DNA of 64,000 nucleotides, from the NCBI GenBank assembly GCA_034401795.1, contig CM067372.1, positions 40,714,429-40,778,428 of the forward strand, in the 5' to 3' direction. Below the pieces are notes generated by a model. That model searched no databases. It was given only the letters and a program-made list of their open reading frames with translations, and was not told where the DNA came from. The translations under genes and the position numbers were made by a program. Numbering within the stretch: the first letter of the stretch is position 1; every line of letters begins with the position of its first letter. The DNA comes from Chaetoderma sp. LZ-2023a (lineage: Eukaryota; Mollusca; Caudofoveata; Chaetodermatida; Chaetodermatidae). Below, in pieces: positions 32,144 to 45,125 of this stretch.

Positions 32144-32628
32144 CATTCTTTACCTTGTTTTGTAGACGAGTCGGGCCATTTTTTAGCTGTACTGCATGAG
32201 TTCGATAATACTAGTATGTGTTAATCAAGTGGTTTTTTATTGTTTTCTTGCAGAATTTTGTTGATAGAATTTTCTCACGTGTTTCCTGTTTTATGTTGTT
32301 CCATAGTTTAGTGGCTGCAAATGATATTCGGTGTTTTCCTAAATGTGTAGTTCTTTATATTGATAAGGTTAGTAGGTGAATTTGCACGTATAAATGTCTC
32401 TGTAATTCCAATAATTCCAAATTCATGTGCACTCATATCTAGGAGACGGTGTAACTTGTCGATGTTCCCCATGAGAGATTGCATGTTGATAAATAGAAGT
32501 GAGAAGGCTATGTGTTCTTTGTTTCCTAGTAGATTGTCATTGAATGTTTTTGGGAGGATGTATTCACAGGTTGGTGCAGATATATCTAGATCATTTCTAG
32601 TATCAGCATGGTTAAATTGGGATAGAGG

Positions 32629-33706
32629 GACACCTCGCAGGAGATTCTGTTCTGATAACCACCACTGAAGGTGGAATATCAATGGTTCTCTTACTGGTAT
32701 CCTCAGAGATAACGGATCCGTTCTCTGAGACCAGAATGACATTAGATACATCTGAATTGGCCTGCGCCTGAGTGCCGCATAAGGAACCACCTTCTCCAGA
32801 GATACTAGTAAACCCAGTATTCTGAGATTTTGACGCGCCGTCAGATAGGCTCCTAGAGAAACCGACTCCAGAACTGCAATCAGGCTCTTGACTCTGCTCT
32901 CCGCCGGAAAAGCTACGTCGTCCCTGAGCTTGAAAAATATTCCCAGATAAACAAACTCCTGGGATGGAGTCAATTCTGATTTCTCTAGATTCACAATCCA
33001 TCCTAGCTCCTTTAATAAGGCTAGGACTACCTGAAGATTGTTGCGCAGAGTAAATGGATTCCCCGCCTTTAGCAGCCAGTCGTCTATGTAAGTATGAACA
33101 GCTATGTTTCTTCTGCGAAGATAAGAAGTCATGGCGAGAACCACTTTGGTGAAGACCCTCGGTGCTGTGGTCAGGCCGAATGGAAGCGCATTGAATTCCC
33201 AAACATTGTCTTGGAATGCAAAGCGAAGTTATTTCTGAAAAGGAATTGACATTGGAATACGAAAATAAGCATCCTTCAGATCTATCGACACTGCCCACAT
33301 GCCTTTTCTCAGCCCTGTCATTACCGCTGCTACAGTCTCCAACTGAAAATTGGGAGAAAGAACAAATTTGTTCAATGGTTTGAGATTGAGAATTGGTCTC
33401 CATCCTCCGGTACGTTTCGGAACGAGGAACATCATCGAATAGAAGCCTAGGGATGAGTGATTGCGGACTAGATGAATCGCATTCTTCTGATGAAGAGATT
33501 CCATTTCTGAGCAAATGGCATCCAGACGATCGGATTCCCTTGGAACGGGAGTCCATAATGGAGTCGATGTTAACGGAACTAACGACTGACGGATGAGCCA
33601 GTCCGGTTCGTAGCCGTTTCTTAACCACTGACAGACTAAACAATCTCGCACGACCTGTTCCCATTGGCTTGTTGAAGTCTGCCTCCGATGGTAGGAATCT
33701 GCACAC
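32629..33706 (-). pseudogene. DIRS-1 reverse transcriptase, broken
   Basis: MMFLVPKRTGGWRPILNLKPL and AVSIDLKDAYFRIPM mark the fingers and first catalytic Asp. A stop follows FQK near 33229, and the frame then carries LPFGLTTAPRVFTKVVLAM, the catalytic box YIDDW (33073-33090 region) and the thumb GWIVNLEKSELTPSQEFVYL. Synthesises the DIRS DNA from RNA. The 3' end is cut by the LINE insertion at 32628. Confidence 0.88.
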
Positions 33707-33810
33707 AGCTGGCGGTCAAGATTGCATGAGAAGACGCTAAATCGCTTGGGTGAAGATTCTCGACTCCCTTCGTTCCTGACGTCACCGGAACTGATTCCGC
33801 CGGAAATCCG

Positions 33811-35796
33811 TCAGGACCGACCTCCATGGCAGCCCCGCGGTTTCTTGGAATATGACGGTCCGGAACCGCCGCCACGGTTATGCCTACGGTAACCACCGCG
33901 GCCCGAACCGCCACCCTTCCTGTCATCCTCATATGGCCTCTTAGTAGAGGGCTTGTATGAGGATGACCGGCCAGGTCCTTGAGATCTGGATGCCCGATGG
34001 GCATCACGGCCAGAAGGACGGAAGGGCAATCTTTGGCGCTGCCTCTGTTGCTCTTGCCGATGCTGCCTATAGGACTGCTGCGGCTGTGTCCTCTTAGTCG
34101 ACTTCCACAACTTGCCGACTACTTCCTGTTCAGCAACTATTGACGCGACCTTGGATACGGCTTGTCATGCCGAGCCGCCGAACAAGCCTGGACCGATAAA
34201 GGGCGCAGAAGACAATGCAGCCCTCATCTCCGGTCCTGGTTCTACACAATGGAGACCCATTCTCCGTCGCTCTGCCAATGTTCTGGTGATCACCCTGGCC
34301 AGGCAATCTTGAGACAAGCCCATGGTGTCCCGAATAACTCTGGGAGCAGCCTCTGGCACTTGTCCACTTTCCGCCGTGCAGGCCAGCATACCTTGCAGGA
34401 CGGTCCATCCGTGCAAGAGCGCAGCCATGGCTGCCCTCGCCGCATCTTCAATGAGCGTTAGCTCATTGAACGGATCTTTGTTAACTTGGGAAACTAAGAG
34501 ACGAGAACGCCCCTTAGATTTCCCAGCCAACGGACTATTCAACGCCTCTCGTTCCCCGACGGAAAGCCTGGCATACTGATGATAGGCCTGCTCAGGAAAA
34601 TGGACCCTACTCCTTATCCCTTCGGGGCTTTGGGCAGCGCATACTCTGGCTGGACCAGACGGTATGCCGCAACCTCCAACATGTCGAAAGTCTGCGTGTC
34701 CAAAGGGAGTGTCGGCATGGCCAAAGAGCCACTTGACAGAGCGCTAGCCGCTCACTCTGACATCCGTTCCATCGTCGAATCGCGCTGAGATCATAGATCG
34801 GATGCCAACCCGAGACGGTCGGACATCCAGCCAAGAACCTGCACCCATTCAGCTTCGGTGCAGAAAATGGATTCGTCCATCAATGAACTACCATTCTCAT
34901 CTTCTCTTTCATCCTTGGATGAGAAGGCCACCGACGATCCATGCTGAGAGCTATGGGCCGCACTTCTAATACCATGAAGCGCGTCCATAGCCCGACTACC
35001 AGCGGCACCGGTGTCCAACGAATCGCCGGACACGGATTCACCGCAGTCCATCGGCTCCAGCATGGGAGGCGGGACCACGGCCGCTTTCACTACGGCAGGT
35101 GTCGGCATTCCGAGAGGAGCTGCACCTAACACCGCCGGGATGCCGCTAGGAACCGCAAAACACGGCTCCACCGACAACACGGGTTGCACGAAATCCGGAT
35201 GGAAAATGCCCGACGCCCGAGGGAGATCCCTGGGATGTACTGGGCATAGCCGTCATCGAGATATCCGGCATGCGGGAATCTTCCATCAGAAGATCTTTCT
35301 CCTCCCCCGTCGGCTCTTGAGCCAACGACAGAGAAGGGACAGGTGCTCGTCCCTCCGCAGAACTAGCCGGACCACCTAAAGGTTGCCCTGCACCAGCCTG
35401 CATCGTCGGGACCGTGGACTGCAATGAGTCGAACATTGCCTTGAACTGGGCCGCCCATACGCCCAGTGCTGAATCCATGCGAGTATTCAGACGACCTTCC
35501 AGTCCTCTCAACGACGCCTGATCCAGCTTGGCCGCCTTGTCCCTCGCGATCCTCTCCAAGCGCGCACGTCGATCACGATCGAATTCCGCCACCATCTCCG
35601 ACGACCACTTGGCGCACACATCACAGGGGCTTCCAACCTTACACTTAGCGCAGGCCACACAATGATGGCCTGAATACTTCCGCTTCATGAACCTGTTGCA
35701 CTTCTGGCACAACGTGTCCTGGTTCTTGGCTTTCTGCGAAAACAGAGAAGAATTAAAATGCTGCACATGACAAATGATGACGAGCAATACGCACAA
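33811..35796 (-). pseudogene. DIRS-1 gag-like protein, broken
   Basis: The N-terminal zinc-binding region has LCQKC, HHCVACAKCKVGSPCDVCAKWS (Cys/His spacing in two clusters), then a charged helix with RDRRARLERIARDKAAKL. A frameshift near 35190, TGA stops near 34787 and 34741 and several further breaks lead through a helical capsid-like part (34542-34165, AARAAMAALLHGWTVLQGML) to an Arg/Gly-rich nucleic-acid-binding tail (34110-33811, GRGGYRRHNRGGGSG). A CTGTTTTCGCAG acceptor-like sequence lies just before the Cys region (about 35738), so the first exon might lie upstream. The matching Cys region in DIRS-2 is at 57115-57195. Confidence 0.75.
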
Positions 35797-36368
35797 TTGA
35801 CTTGATTGTAAAATTGAATTACTTAGAAAACATTAACTTTCTCTTAAATTAGTGATAATCAAGCCTTAGGCAGGAAATATTTGAAACTTTTTTAAGTGAA
35901 CACAACTTGGAAGTTAACTCACGTTAATACAGCCAAGAATTAAATGCCGATCGCTACAAACACCCTCGACAATGAAGCGAGAGCTAAAAAAATGGCATAA
36001 ACAGAGTGCATAGATACGCAAAGCCAAGCGAAACAATAGTCATGGGCGCCACCATCTTGGCTAAGGGCGCATCCATCTTTGAAGGAACCGAAAATAACTG
36101 AGTATGCGGATTAAGATTAACAAGTTAACGGGTACCAAGCGACTCCAACAATGGCTACCATTTTAGAATAATGTGCCAATTTAAGGAAATTTCAAACAGT
36201 CATTATGGCACGAATGTATAAATTTTAGATTGATACAACCTGCCCCTGTGATGATTTCCCTAACTCCTCCATGAAGCCAACGATGGTTTTCTAGAAACAA
36301 CGCTAAATCCGCTTAAATTAGAATAATTTGAGCACGACAAAAACATGTGACTTGTAAAAGCACAAAAT

Positions 36369-36529
36369 AGACGAATCTGACTGTGATTGGGAATTGACTC
36401 AGTACCTGCGGCTATGGTAATTCCCGGACACAGTGTGGGCAGGACCAGGAGAGTGCGGAGTTTTAATTGTTTATTTTGAGCTAGACTAGATAATAGACAT
36501 TATCATAATAGTACATCTGGTAAGTATTA
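36369..36529. repeat. DIRS-1 right inverted terminal repeat
   Basis: Inverse of 27818-27976. The outer edge TATTATTCGAAGTAGAA extends to about 36541, and its inverse is found in the internal region at 28101-28120. Confidence 0.9.
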
Positions 36530-36972
36530 TTCGAAGTAGAAGACACAATCACCACTGAATGTAGCGATCAATGTGTTTGTTTCTACTAAATAGGCAATTA
36601 ATATTTGCTAACAACATGTTGGCTAAGGCATTTTAAATTAAGTATATATTATTTCAGCTTACTGAAATATAATATAATATATATCAAGTACAGACTCTTT
36701 CCCATGAAGAGGAACTATAGATGTGACGACTGTGTCACTACCGTATATAAAAAATCTTTTAAAAAAAGACAAATATCTCTTATCTTACTATAGCAGATCG
36801 AATTAATATATCTCCATGTCTCTCTTTTGCTATACTGGCAAGTGAAACATTATGTAAATAGTGAAAGGATTTCATAACAAATATTGATAAAAATAAACTT
36901 TGACTCAGGCAGATCCTGATAATATGATTGAGACTGACCTCAAATGAGTCAAACAATTGTACAGCAGAGCTA

Positions 36973-37884
36973 CTATGACATCACAGATGAGTTTGGAGCT
37001 AATGACTGGAGTTTACCAAGGAACTCGGGAAAAGGATAACCAAAGTACTCATAATCTTTTTTATATTTTTCATACAAATTCTCAACAAGAGTTAGTGGAA
37101 TGGTTGCAAAGAATGACAAAAGGAAAACTGCTGTTTCAGGGTGTTTGTAGGTGGCATTTCTTGCTGGGAAATTTATACGAGTATCAACACCAATCCGATG
37201 TAATATATACTTTGAAGCTTCATGCAGGTGACTATACCGCGCTACAAAATCATAATTAACAGAGCACGGATGGCATAATTTATGTTGTTGTAACCAGTGT
37301 TCATTCATTAAGCCTTCTTCTTCTGTGCGATTATCCAATAACAGTTCCACAAATTCTGATAAACGTACATTTCCGGCGTGAATTTCTGCACGAGTAGCAC
37401 CCGATCGATAACGACGAACTATTCTTCTTCCAAATCGAGATTTAAAATAATTATCTTGCTTACTGTAAAACTTATTTCGGTAAGCTGATAATACTCGTTC
37501 CAAAGGCTCTCGGACAATAGAAAATTTGAAGTAATTTTTTATCCTGTACTCAATTTCAGAGTCTTTATAGTCTTTCAATGTCTTCAAATAAGCACGACCA
37601 TATTTCTCATGTGCATCATCAGCCTTAATCGTCATCAGATCCGTGACATTGGGCAGCTTTCCTGAGAGTACTAAAAACACACGCTTCCAATTGGTACAGG
37701 CCACTTTAGGCATTGAACAATATATAACTTTATACTGATCATCTACTATAAAGTATCTCAGAGCACGACGAGACAGATCTGACAGCTTCGGATGCCCATG
37801 CTTGTAGGACTTGCATGTTTTTTCTGTTGCAGATCTAATAGCTTTGCTCTCATCAAGTAATTCTTGCCATTCTAACTTCTCACT
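36973..37884 (-). CDS. Carbohydrate sulfotransferase (CHST family), terminal exon 3
   Basis: Encodes the catalytic domain of a Golgi sulfotransferase of the HNK-1ST/CHST8-14 type, which transfers sulfate from PAPS to a glycan. This exon gives 303 residues of a predicted 373-aa protein. The 5'-phosphosulfate loop is CSMPKVACTNWKRV (about residues 126-139 of the whole) and the 3'-phosphate site is FSIVREPLERVLSAYRNKF (about 191-209). A conserved IVDDQYKVIYC precedes the first. N-glycosylation sequons include NVT, NRT, NAT and NSS. The exon starts after TTATTATTTTCAG at 37885; the upstream ATG in the open frame is intronic. The stop is TGA/TAG-type near 36973. Phase 0 at its start agrees with exon 2. 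No nonsense or indel was seen. The sugar acceptor cannot be told from sequence. Confidence 0.92.
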   Translation of the reverse strand, partial: SEKLEWQELLDESKAIRSATEKTCKSYKHGHPKLSDLSRRALRYFIVDDQYKVIYCSMPKVACTNWKRVFLVLSGKLPNVTDLMTIKADDAHEKYGRAYLKTLKDYKDSEIEYRIKNYFKFSIVREPLERVLSAYRNKFYSKQDNYFKSRFGRRIVRRYRSGATRAEIHAGNVRLSEFVELLLDNRTEEEGLMNEHWLQQHKLCHPCSVNYDFVARYSHLHEASKYILHRIGVDTRINFPARNATYKHPETAVFLLSFFATIPLTLVENLYEKYKKDYEYFGYPFPEFLGKLQSLAPNSSVMS

Positions 37885-37903
37885 CTGAAAATAATAAAGC
37901 AAA

Positions 37904-38174
37904 ACCATCAAAGATCATCAGTGAATATATATAGCCTGTGTGGTAAACTTCATCAAAGTTCATCAATGAATATATATAGCCCCTGTGGTAAACTTCATCA
38001 ATGATTAGTGAATTTATCTAGCCTCATCAAAGTTCACCTGTGAATATATATAAACCCGTGGTAAACTTCATCAAGGTTCATCAGTGAATATGTATAGCTC
38101 CCTGTGGTAAACTTCATCAAAGATCATCAGTGAATATATGTAGTCCTGTGGTAAACTTTATCAAAGTTCATCGG

Positions 38175-38222
<48 letters not shown>
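37904..38222. repeat. ~47-bp minisatellite and (AT)n in intron 2
   Basis: Seven or so degenerate units of CATCAAAGTTCATCAGTGAA followed by TATATATAGCCCTGTGGTAAACTT, ending in an (AT)n run at about 38180-38220. It starts only about 20 bases upstream of the exon 3 acceptor. Confidence 0.8.
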
Positions 38223-38224
<2 letters not shown>

Positions 38225-38269
38225 CCCGAGTGGTAAACTGCTCTCATACTAAGATAATGGTGTGTTACA

Positions 38270-38501
38270 ATGATGCTTTACACTTTGACGGTCAAATTTG
38301 GTCAAGAAAATCACAATATTTGTTTGTTGAATGTCCATTTGCAAGCCAAAAGAAGACTATTTTTGGAAATTTATCACTGGAATGACTGGCTCGCTTATAG
38401 TTTATACATTTTTTTAAATAGTCTTCTGTTTGCTTGCAAATGGACATTATTCAAGACCACTGCAGAGGTTGTTTTTGGCCAGCTTGACCATTAAGGGTTA
38501 A
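38270..38501. repeat. TTAA-type MITE copy 5
   Basis: Right end complete (TTGACCATTAAGGGTTAA, TTAA at 38498-38501). The core TTTATCACTGGAATGACTGG is present, but the second palindrome arm is replaced by unrelated sequence. Lies in intron 2. Confidence 0.5.
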
Positions 38502-39009
38502 AAGAATATTAAAATCATCTCTAATTATCTATTCGGGTGATAAATTATGACATATGTAAGCAATAAACTTTACTTGTTTTTTATTTTATTTCTCGAACAT
38601 GAAATTTCAATGTATTGACCAGTTTATGGAAGCCACCATTTTATTACATTTTCATGACGTCATTCTGGCCCAGATGTAGAGTAGGCTAGTATATTATATA
38701 CTCGTTCTCAGCAAAAAAGCCATCTAGATCTATGCACCTAATATGTCCCAAATAGACTCAGACCAGGAAAATTTGATGCGAGTGTGCTGGAAATTTGTTA
38801 ATTATTTTGAAATTAAACTTGCTAAAACTTATTGTTGCCTAACCCATTAGGCAGCAATAATTTTTTGAACACGGTACATTCAAAATATTAAACGGATTAG
38901 TTTTTACAATGTAGCGAGCATGGGCGAATATAAACAAGTCAGAAATTCTAAAACAGACAGCATGCGTGTGCAAACAACAGATTGTCACTACAGACTCTCT
39001 TAACTATTT

Positions 39010-39190
39010 AACATGCATATCAACCAAAAATGGCTTCTGCAAGTAGTCTTGAGAAATGTCTATTTGCAGACCAAGAGAAGACTACTTTTGAAAATGTACC
39101 ACTGGAATGACTGGCTCAATAACCGAGCCAGTCATTCCAATCTTCAAAAAACAGTCCTCTCTTGATCTGTAAATTGATATTTACTCTGGT
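39010..39190. repeat. TTAA-type MITE copy 6
   Basis: CAAAAATGGCTTCTGCAAGT, then the palindrome ATGACTGGCTCAATAACCGA / GCCAGTCATTCC, then CTCTCTTGATCTGTAAATTG. Ends degenerate. Confidence 0.5.
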
Positions 39191-39244
39191 ATGTCACATA
39201 CCATTGCGCAAGGCACAAAATAATTAAATGTTCCAAGGATAATG

Positions 39245-39470
39245 GAGGCACCCAGTTTTAGCTATGCCCCGATCATCCCTAGCTAAGTGCCTCCCAGATT
39301 TCTCCGGTGTCAGGATCGATCCATCCCTGCACTCCATGAAGCTCAATTTCCAGAAAACTATACAGGTAAGCTGTTGAATATTTTGAAACTAATTTGCATG
39401 GGTGCTGTTGCTGCCATAACACCCAGTCAAATTAGTTTCAAATTATTCAACAGCATATTTATTAAATAGT
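39245..39470. repeat. Hairpin repeat family K, copy 1
   Basis: Left part GGAGGCACCCAGTTTTAGCT to CTCAATTTCCAGAAAACTAT, then a hairpin with arms GCTGTTGAATATTTTGAAAC and its inverse GTTTCAAATTATTCAACAGC around GTGCTGTTGCTGCC. A half copy lies at 40650-40835 (GAACCTCAATTTCCAGAAAA, GTTGAAACTAATTTGACTGG). Confidence 0.6.
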
Positions 39471-39975
39471 AAAGCCATACAATTCGTACAACTTGTCGGA
39501 CTATTAAGTGTTTGTGGCAGACTAAATCATGTCATTCATGACATAATTGATTATGACATCAACCTACATGTGGCGTGGTTGATTATGTCATATGATAGTA
39601 TGAGCATCGTCTTTATTGAATGAGAATGTCACACTCTATTTGAATGCTATTGTAGGGTAGCGCAATACATGAGATGGTAAGGTAGTATGCGGATGGTAAA
39701 GTATGGTTGGGTGTGATAGAATAGACTAGGTTCAGTGTGGGGGAAGTGAAGAGCAGTGTATGCAGATAAGGATACAATATATTATATGCACATACACAAT
39801 GCAAACTGGGGTGTATAGATTAGTAACTTTAGAACCTAACTGAAATGTAACTTTAGTAACATTTTTCGAAGTAACTAATATAATTAATTTACATTGATGA
39901 ACCAATGCAAGCCATTTAACCTGTAATACTCTGATCTCAACATTTAAAAAATTTTCAATTAAATTACAAGATGTA

Positions 39976-40061
39976 CTGGTGTTGATTTTTCAACACATTT
40001 GGTGGAAGATGTTACTGTCTTAGGACATCATCCACCAAAATTGTTGAAAAATGTACACCAG
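39976..40061. repeat. Hairpin repeat family H, copy 2
   Basis: Arms CTGGTGTTGATTTTTCAACA and TTGTTGAAAAATGTACACCA around TTACTGTCTTAGGACATC. Same family as 17446-17551. Confidence 0.6.
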
Positions 40062-42540
40062 TTTCTTGCTATTGACACAGTAAAAGATAGAATTTTGACA
40101 TCAGAGTCCTCAGGGTTAAACATAATCAAGGGCTGATTATTGTTCAGCAATTTGAAATCAAAGCCAACGTTGATTTGAATGTGGATATGATCACCAGTTT
40201 TCAATCTGTGCTGTCACTACACTACAACTAAGAAATAACTTAACATGTTTCCAAAACAAAAACATAAACATGTTAGTTAGTACAATCTTGAACACAATGT
40301 AAGAAATGTTCCGTTGAATATTTTGGACATAATTTGATTTTGCTTTTTTTGTGTTTTTTGCAATGATCAGTCAATTTTCATACAATGTATTCAATCCTTA
40401 TCAAACAAGTGTTTTTGTGTACACTATTACTAATGCTACCGGTATGTAATAACACCTTTTAGCCATATTACTTAACCAAAAAGTGTATCTATTAATTACC
40501 AAGTATGAATTAGTTTTATATCTGATTGCAGCGAGAGCTTGCTAGCCAGCATTTACAGGTACTTCTCATAAACATGTGAACACAATCAGCCTTTAACACA
40601 CAAGCAGAACATATTCACCATGAACTCTTTAACCACTGAAATGTCAGTGTATCAATGAATGAATCCAGTTTTAGCCAGGCAACACCCATCTCTAGCTAAG
40701 CTCCGCCCATGCATTGCCCGTGTTGGGATCGATCGAACCTTGAACTCCCTGAACCTCAATTTCCAGAAAACTACATGTAAGCTGTTAAATATGTTGAAAC
40801 TAATTTGACTGGGTGCTGTTGCTGCATATATAACGACATACATTTCGTATACATGACAGACTATTAAGAGTTCCTGATGGACTTAAATACGTGATTCATG
40901 GCACATTTTAATTGTGACATCAGCCTACCTGTGATGTATTTCATTATGACGTCTTATACGTGATTGACAGATTGGATTCCTCTATTAAAAGTTATGTATA
41001 GAGGTAAGCGGTTCATTATGAGTGGTATGTACATAAAATTGGAATGATAAGTTTCTAGATTACAAATATTTAGTAAAACTCCTGGTAGCTTTGTAAAGTT
41101 CTAGTTATTATGATCACAAGGTTACTATAAGAGTGGGTTCATCCACAGGATAGGTAACGCCCCCTTGCAACCATACATGTCCCTTTCCCTAGTCATGCAA
41201 GTGTTATGGTGCTTTTAGACCAGATATAGAAACTTATGTGGATTATATTATATCAGTGATTTTACATATAATGCTGTTAATTGTGATCACCAGAATCTTG
41301 TGAAATCAAGCGTGACGATTCCTGTAGACTATAGCCCAGAGAACAATAGCCCTATTAACAACACTTAAGCTGCCCACACTGGTCTTGAGGACAACATACT
41401 TCAGCCATGCTTATACCTGAACATTTATTTATAAAGCTTCCATTCTGTGTACTAAATTGTGTGTTTATAATCTGATAACCCCTTTCCTTCTGAATATCCA
41501 TAAATATAGTTTCAACACATTTCCATAAGAAACCTAATGCGTATTTTGGAAATGATTTGACTGAAAGTTGTTGCTGAGTACGGAAGAAACAACTTTCACT
41601 TTGATTGTTTTCAAAATAGTCATCAGGATTTACTTAAGTTATCAGATTAAAATACTGTCAACATGTAAGCAGAATGCATGTGGTTAAATATACTTATTTC
41701 ATTGAATTCTATAGATCTAGTATTCTTAAAAATATTCACAATAACTTAATTTTATACAAATTAGAAATTGTTTTAGACATGTCTTGAATTTATTTGTAAC
41801 ATGTTTCTTAACTACATGTCTCCTTACTATAGATACAACTACCTATAAAATGTGACAGATTTTGTATATTTGACAGATAGATAGAGAGTTAGATTATAGT
41901 ACGAGTGCGAGAGCGAAAGACCGATAGATTGAGAGATAGAGTTAATGATGGATTTCTAGAGCCAATTAAGCATATAGATAATTAGTGTTTATAAAGTTAA
42001 TATCACCAGTATATCTTATGACGTAAAGTTTCATATAAGTAAGATTCGAAGAATGATCTTGCTCATTGTTATGTCTCATCCTGAAGTGTAGCAGAGCTAT
42101 TTCCACACAGTTACCCCCCGCCCCCACCATATCATATAGGTAGAAAATAGCCCTGTGACAAGAGTGAGTTTTGACTTTCCTCCATATTAGTGAACATTAT
42201 TCAGTATGATTTTTGCCATAAATAATTTCTAGATTTCGCCCTGTAAAGGTGGCACTGTGCTTCATAAGGTTCTTGATTATGTGGATTTATGTGACATTTA
42301 ACTTATCAAAATCAACAAAGTCAGTCTTAAAATGTAGCACACTTGAATCCTGTTGTGATTACACTAGGAATATAATACAAACAAACATGCCCCCAGAGCA
42401 GGATTCTATATTTTTGGGACAAAATATCTGCTGACCACCTGTGTTGAAGATCGTTCATTTTATGGCACAACAGAAATTTCTTGTTGGCTAATTAATAGAG
42501 ATTTGATACTAAATTGTATTGTGAACGTTTGAACATGTAC

Positions 42541-42620
42541 CTGTCGTATGGAGGTTTGTGACACTTGATGCCACTGAAGATGGTTCTCTAGGGCACTGCT
42601 GGGCCGAGCCCTCAAATAAA
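42541..42620 (-). CDS. Carbohydrate sulfotransferase, exon 2 (stem region)
   Basis: An 80-nt exon with acceptor TTTATTCTGTACAG before 42620 and donor CGACAG|GTACATG after 42541. It begins in phase 1 (two bases complete a Val codon split with exon 1) and ends in phase 0, exactly what exons 1 and 3 require. It encodes 26 full codons (YLRARPSSALENHLQW and on) of a polar, helix-prone luminal stem, as expected between a signal anchor and the catalytic domain of this family. The assignment rests on splice signals and phase rather than on homology, since the stem is not conserved. Confidence 0.7.
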
Positions 42621-43411
42621 CTGTACAGAATAAATAGATCAATATTAAAAAAAGTCAAATGAATCAAGATTGTCAATTATTATACTTGAGCAATAACTCA
42701 AGATTGTCAATTATTATACTGGAGCAATAACTGTTAATGTATTCATATACTGACATGCCTGGAAATAACATGCCTGTCAAGGACATTGTCAGCCACCAAA
42801 CTATCAAATGCCAGTCACAGTTTTGCCTGTTCCTGACATTTTGTCAGGTACAGATTTCAACAGTCCCAGTAGTTTCAGTGCTATAAAATATTCATCTACC
42901 TAAGGTGTATCACAAGCATTATGACACATTATTAGTTGCTTTTTGACATGTTTCTAATAAGTTCAAGTAAATAACACTGTGAAGCAGAATAGTGTTGAAA
43001 TTCTGGATGTCCGGTACTAAGTAGCTGGTGTCTGACAAAGTGTTGGACACTGTTGAGAAAGTTATTTCCACGCCTGATTGAGCATATATTTAGTTAGTCA
43101 TGTCAGTTGAAAATTGGACGCTTAAAGATAATGTTACTAAGATAACAAATTACATGGATTTTCTAAGCACTGAATGTTGCAGCTAAATGGCTGTGTCAAA
43201 AGCTTCAATACAAGCTGGTAACAGTAACATCATTAACATGTTGGAGCCAAAGTAGACCAGTAACCAGCTAATGTTAGTGGTCCTGATAGAGCTACATTGA
43301 ACAAGATCTGGCTTTCACAGCGTAATGGGCACAATGCACATTATACATCATGTGAGTGCCAAATCAGTCTCTCATTTAGCAAGCATATCGTGGCATAAAC
43401 ATGTAAACTGC

Positions 43412-43535
43412 TTAACACTCAAGATGGCAAAGAAATGGCTTCTGCAGATACCAGTGGTAAATTGTAAAAATAATGGACAAAGTCAGTGAGAAAATTAAAA
43501 TTTTTGTGAAAGAATTTGATGGTTAAAGGGTTAAA
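43412..43535. repeat. TTAA-type MITE copy 7, internally deleted
   Basis: Starts TTAACACTCAAGATGGC and ends GATGGTTAAAGGGTTAA with the palindromic core almost gone. Lies in intron 1. Confidence 0.4.
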
Positions 43536-45027
43536 ATGATCTAGATTTTAGGTGGGTTCTATCTATGCCAAAATGTTCCCACCTGCCAATATTGTTGCAA
43601 ATCCATTAAGATGGCTGGCTACCAATTCTAAATCTGTCCTTACGTGACTGATAAGAAAACGTGTTACAAATCTCAGTAAATAATGGTGATAATCAAATAC
43701 AGTCCAGTTCATAAATGAGTTAAAAGAAACAGAAACACGTTAGTTAGCAAGAAATGGCCTTAAGCTATGTAAGTTATTTCCCAGTTTTACTGCATAAAAC
43801 ATGAATTTTGTACAATTAAAACGTCTCACCTGTCAATAAATATCAGAGTTGAAAACACAGATACAATCATTTGATAATCATATAATATCTTGACCACTAA
43901 ATCAAAATGACTTCATCTCCCCAAGGGTAATACGGTAAGTAAGGTTTCATCCTTGTTACACACACACAGAGCCTGAGGTACATGTATCAGGCCTGGGGTA
44001 GTTGTTACTTGTAACTGGCTTTGCATGTTTCATGCAAGTGAAGTAACTAGAAGAATGTTTTCAGTTACATCAACTGAAATGAAACCAGTTACATTGCAAA
44101 TGTAACAGAAATTTCAGTTTCATTTCAGCTACATTTCAAACTGTTCTAGCAAATTTATTACGGTGTTATTAGCAGCATACGTGCGTGCGTGCGCATAGGC
44201 CTACCTGAATATAATGAAAGCATACGTGAATAAAGTTTTGTAAGCGGTATGAATAGTATTCTCTATAGGCACCAATGTAGAGCGATTAACTCGCTACTGT
44301 TAATTCACTATTGATCCTTTTGAAAACGTTATATTTGAAAGTCACCTTTTCTGGATGAAGCAACACGTTTCGGTCAAAATGATTTCAAAATACACTGCTG
44401 GTTTCCAAGTTCGCAATATGATGCCTACTGAATATTTTGAAATTTGTGTGACTGAGTGTAGACCGTCTCTGGAAAACAACGGCTTTCAATCCAATTGTTT
44501 TAAAACTAGACAGTATTTTACCTGTAGGACGTAGTGGCTAATCAGCTTAGCAAAAATATAAACTGAGCATATCTGACCGGCTGAAGCAGGTATTATTTAT
44601 TCGCTCGGCATACACCAAAGCGTATAGGTCCAGCTGCGTCACTAATTGGTTCCCTCCAGAATGACATACATGGTATTTAGCTGCTTTTTTCTAATTATTC
44701 TGATTTATTTCTGCTTTTCATTGGTGGCTATAGGTAGATTACATAAAGCTGTCACTCAAGAGCAGATGTTAGCTCCCTGATCCTTTCCTTTAAGGTAACA
44801 ACTGCCCTTAGGTGCCGTCATCTACTGCCTTGGTGCCCATCATACACAATCCTTAGAAATAAAGTTTCCAAATTACAAGTTCAGAGTTATCCTTCTTAAT
44901 GTTACTGTACAACAGAAATACTATGATTATTGATCCTGATTGTCTGAGAAGGTCCAATGTTGCCGTCATGCTCTTCTTCATGACCCATGATCTGCCTTTA
45001 TGCCCCGAGCTGAGGGTGTTAGGTTAA

Positions 45028-45125
45028 TTAACCCTCTAACACTCATAACAGCCAAAAATGGCTTCTACAGTGGTCTTGACAAATGTTCATTTGCAGACAA
45101 AGAGAAGACTATTTTAGAAATTCTT
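45028..45125. repeat. TTAA-type MITE copy 8, left half
   Basis: TTAACCCTCTAACACTCATA, then AAAATGGCTTCTACAGTGGT and AGAGAAGACTATTTTAGAAA. The right half is missing. Confidence 0.45.

Noticed and set aside
32612..33706. Long Ser/Arg-rich minus ORF over the DIRS-1 RT
   Set aside because: Out-of-frame reading of the RT; the RT motifs are in the other frames.
37885..37911. ATG at 37911 as the start of the sulfotransferase
   Set aside because: It lies in the intron; a good acceptor follows it, and two upstream exons fit in phase and supply the signal anchor the family requires.
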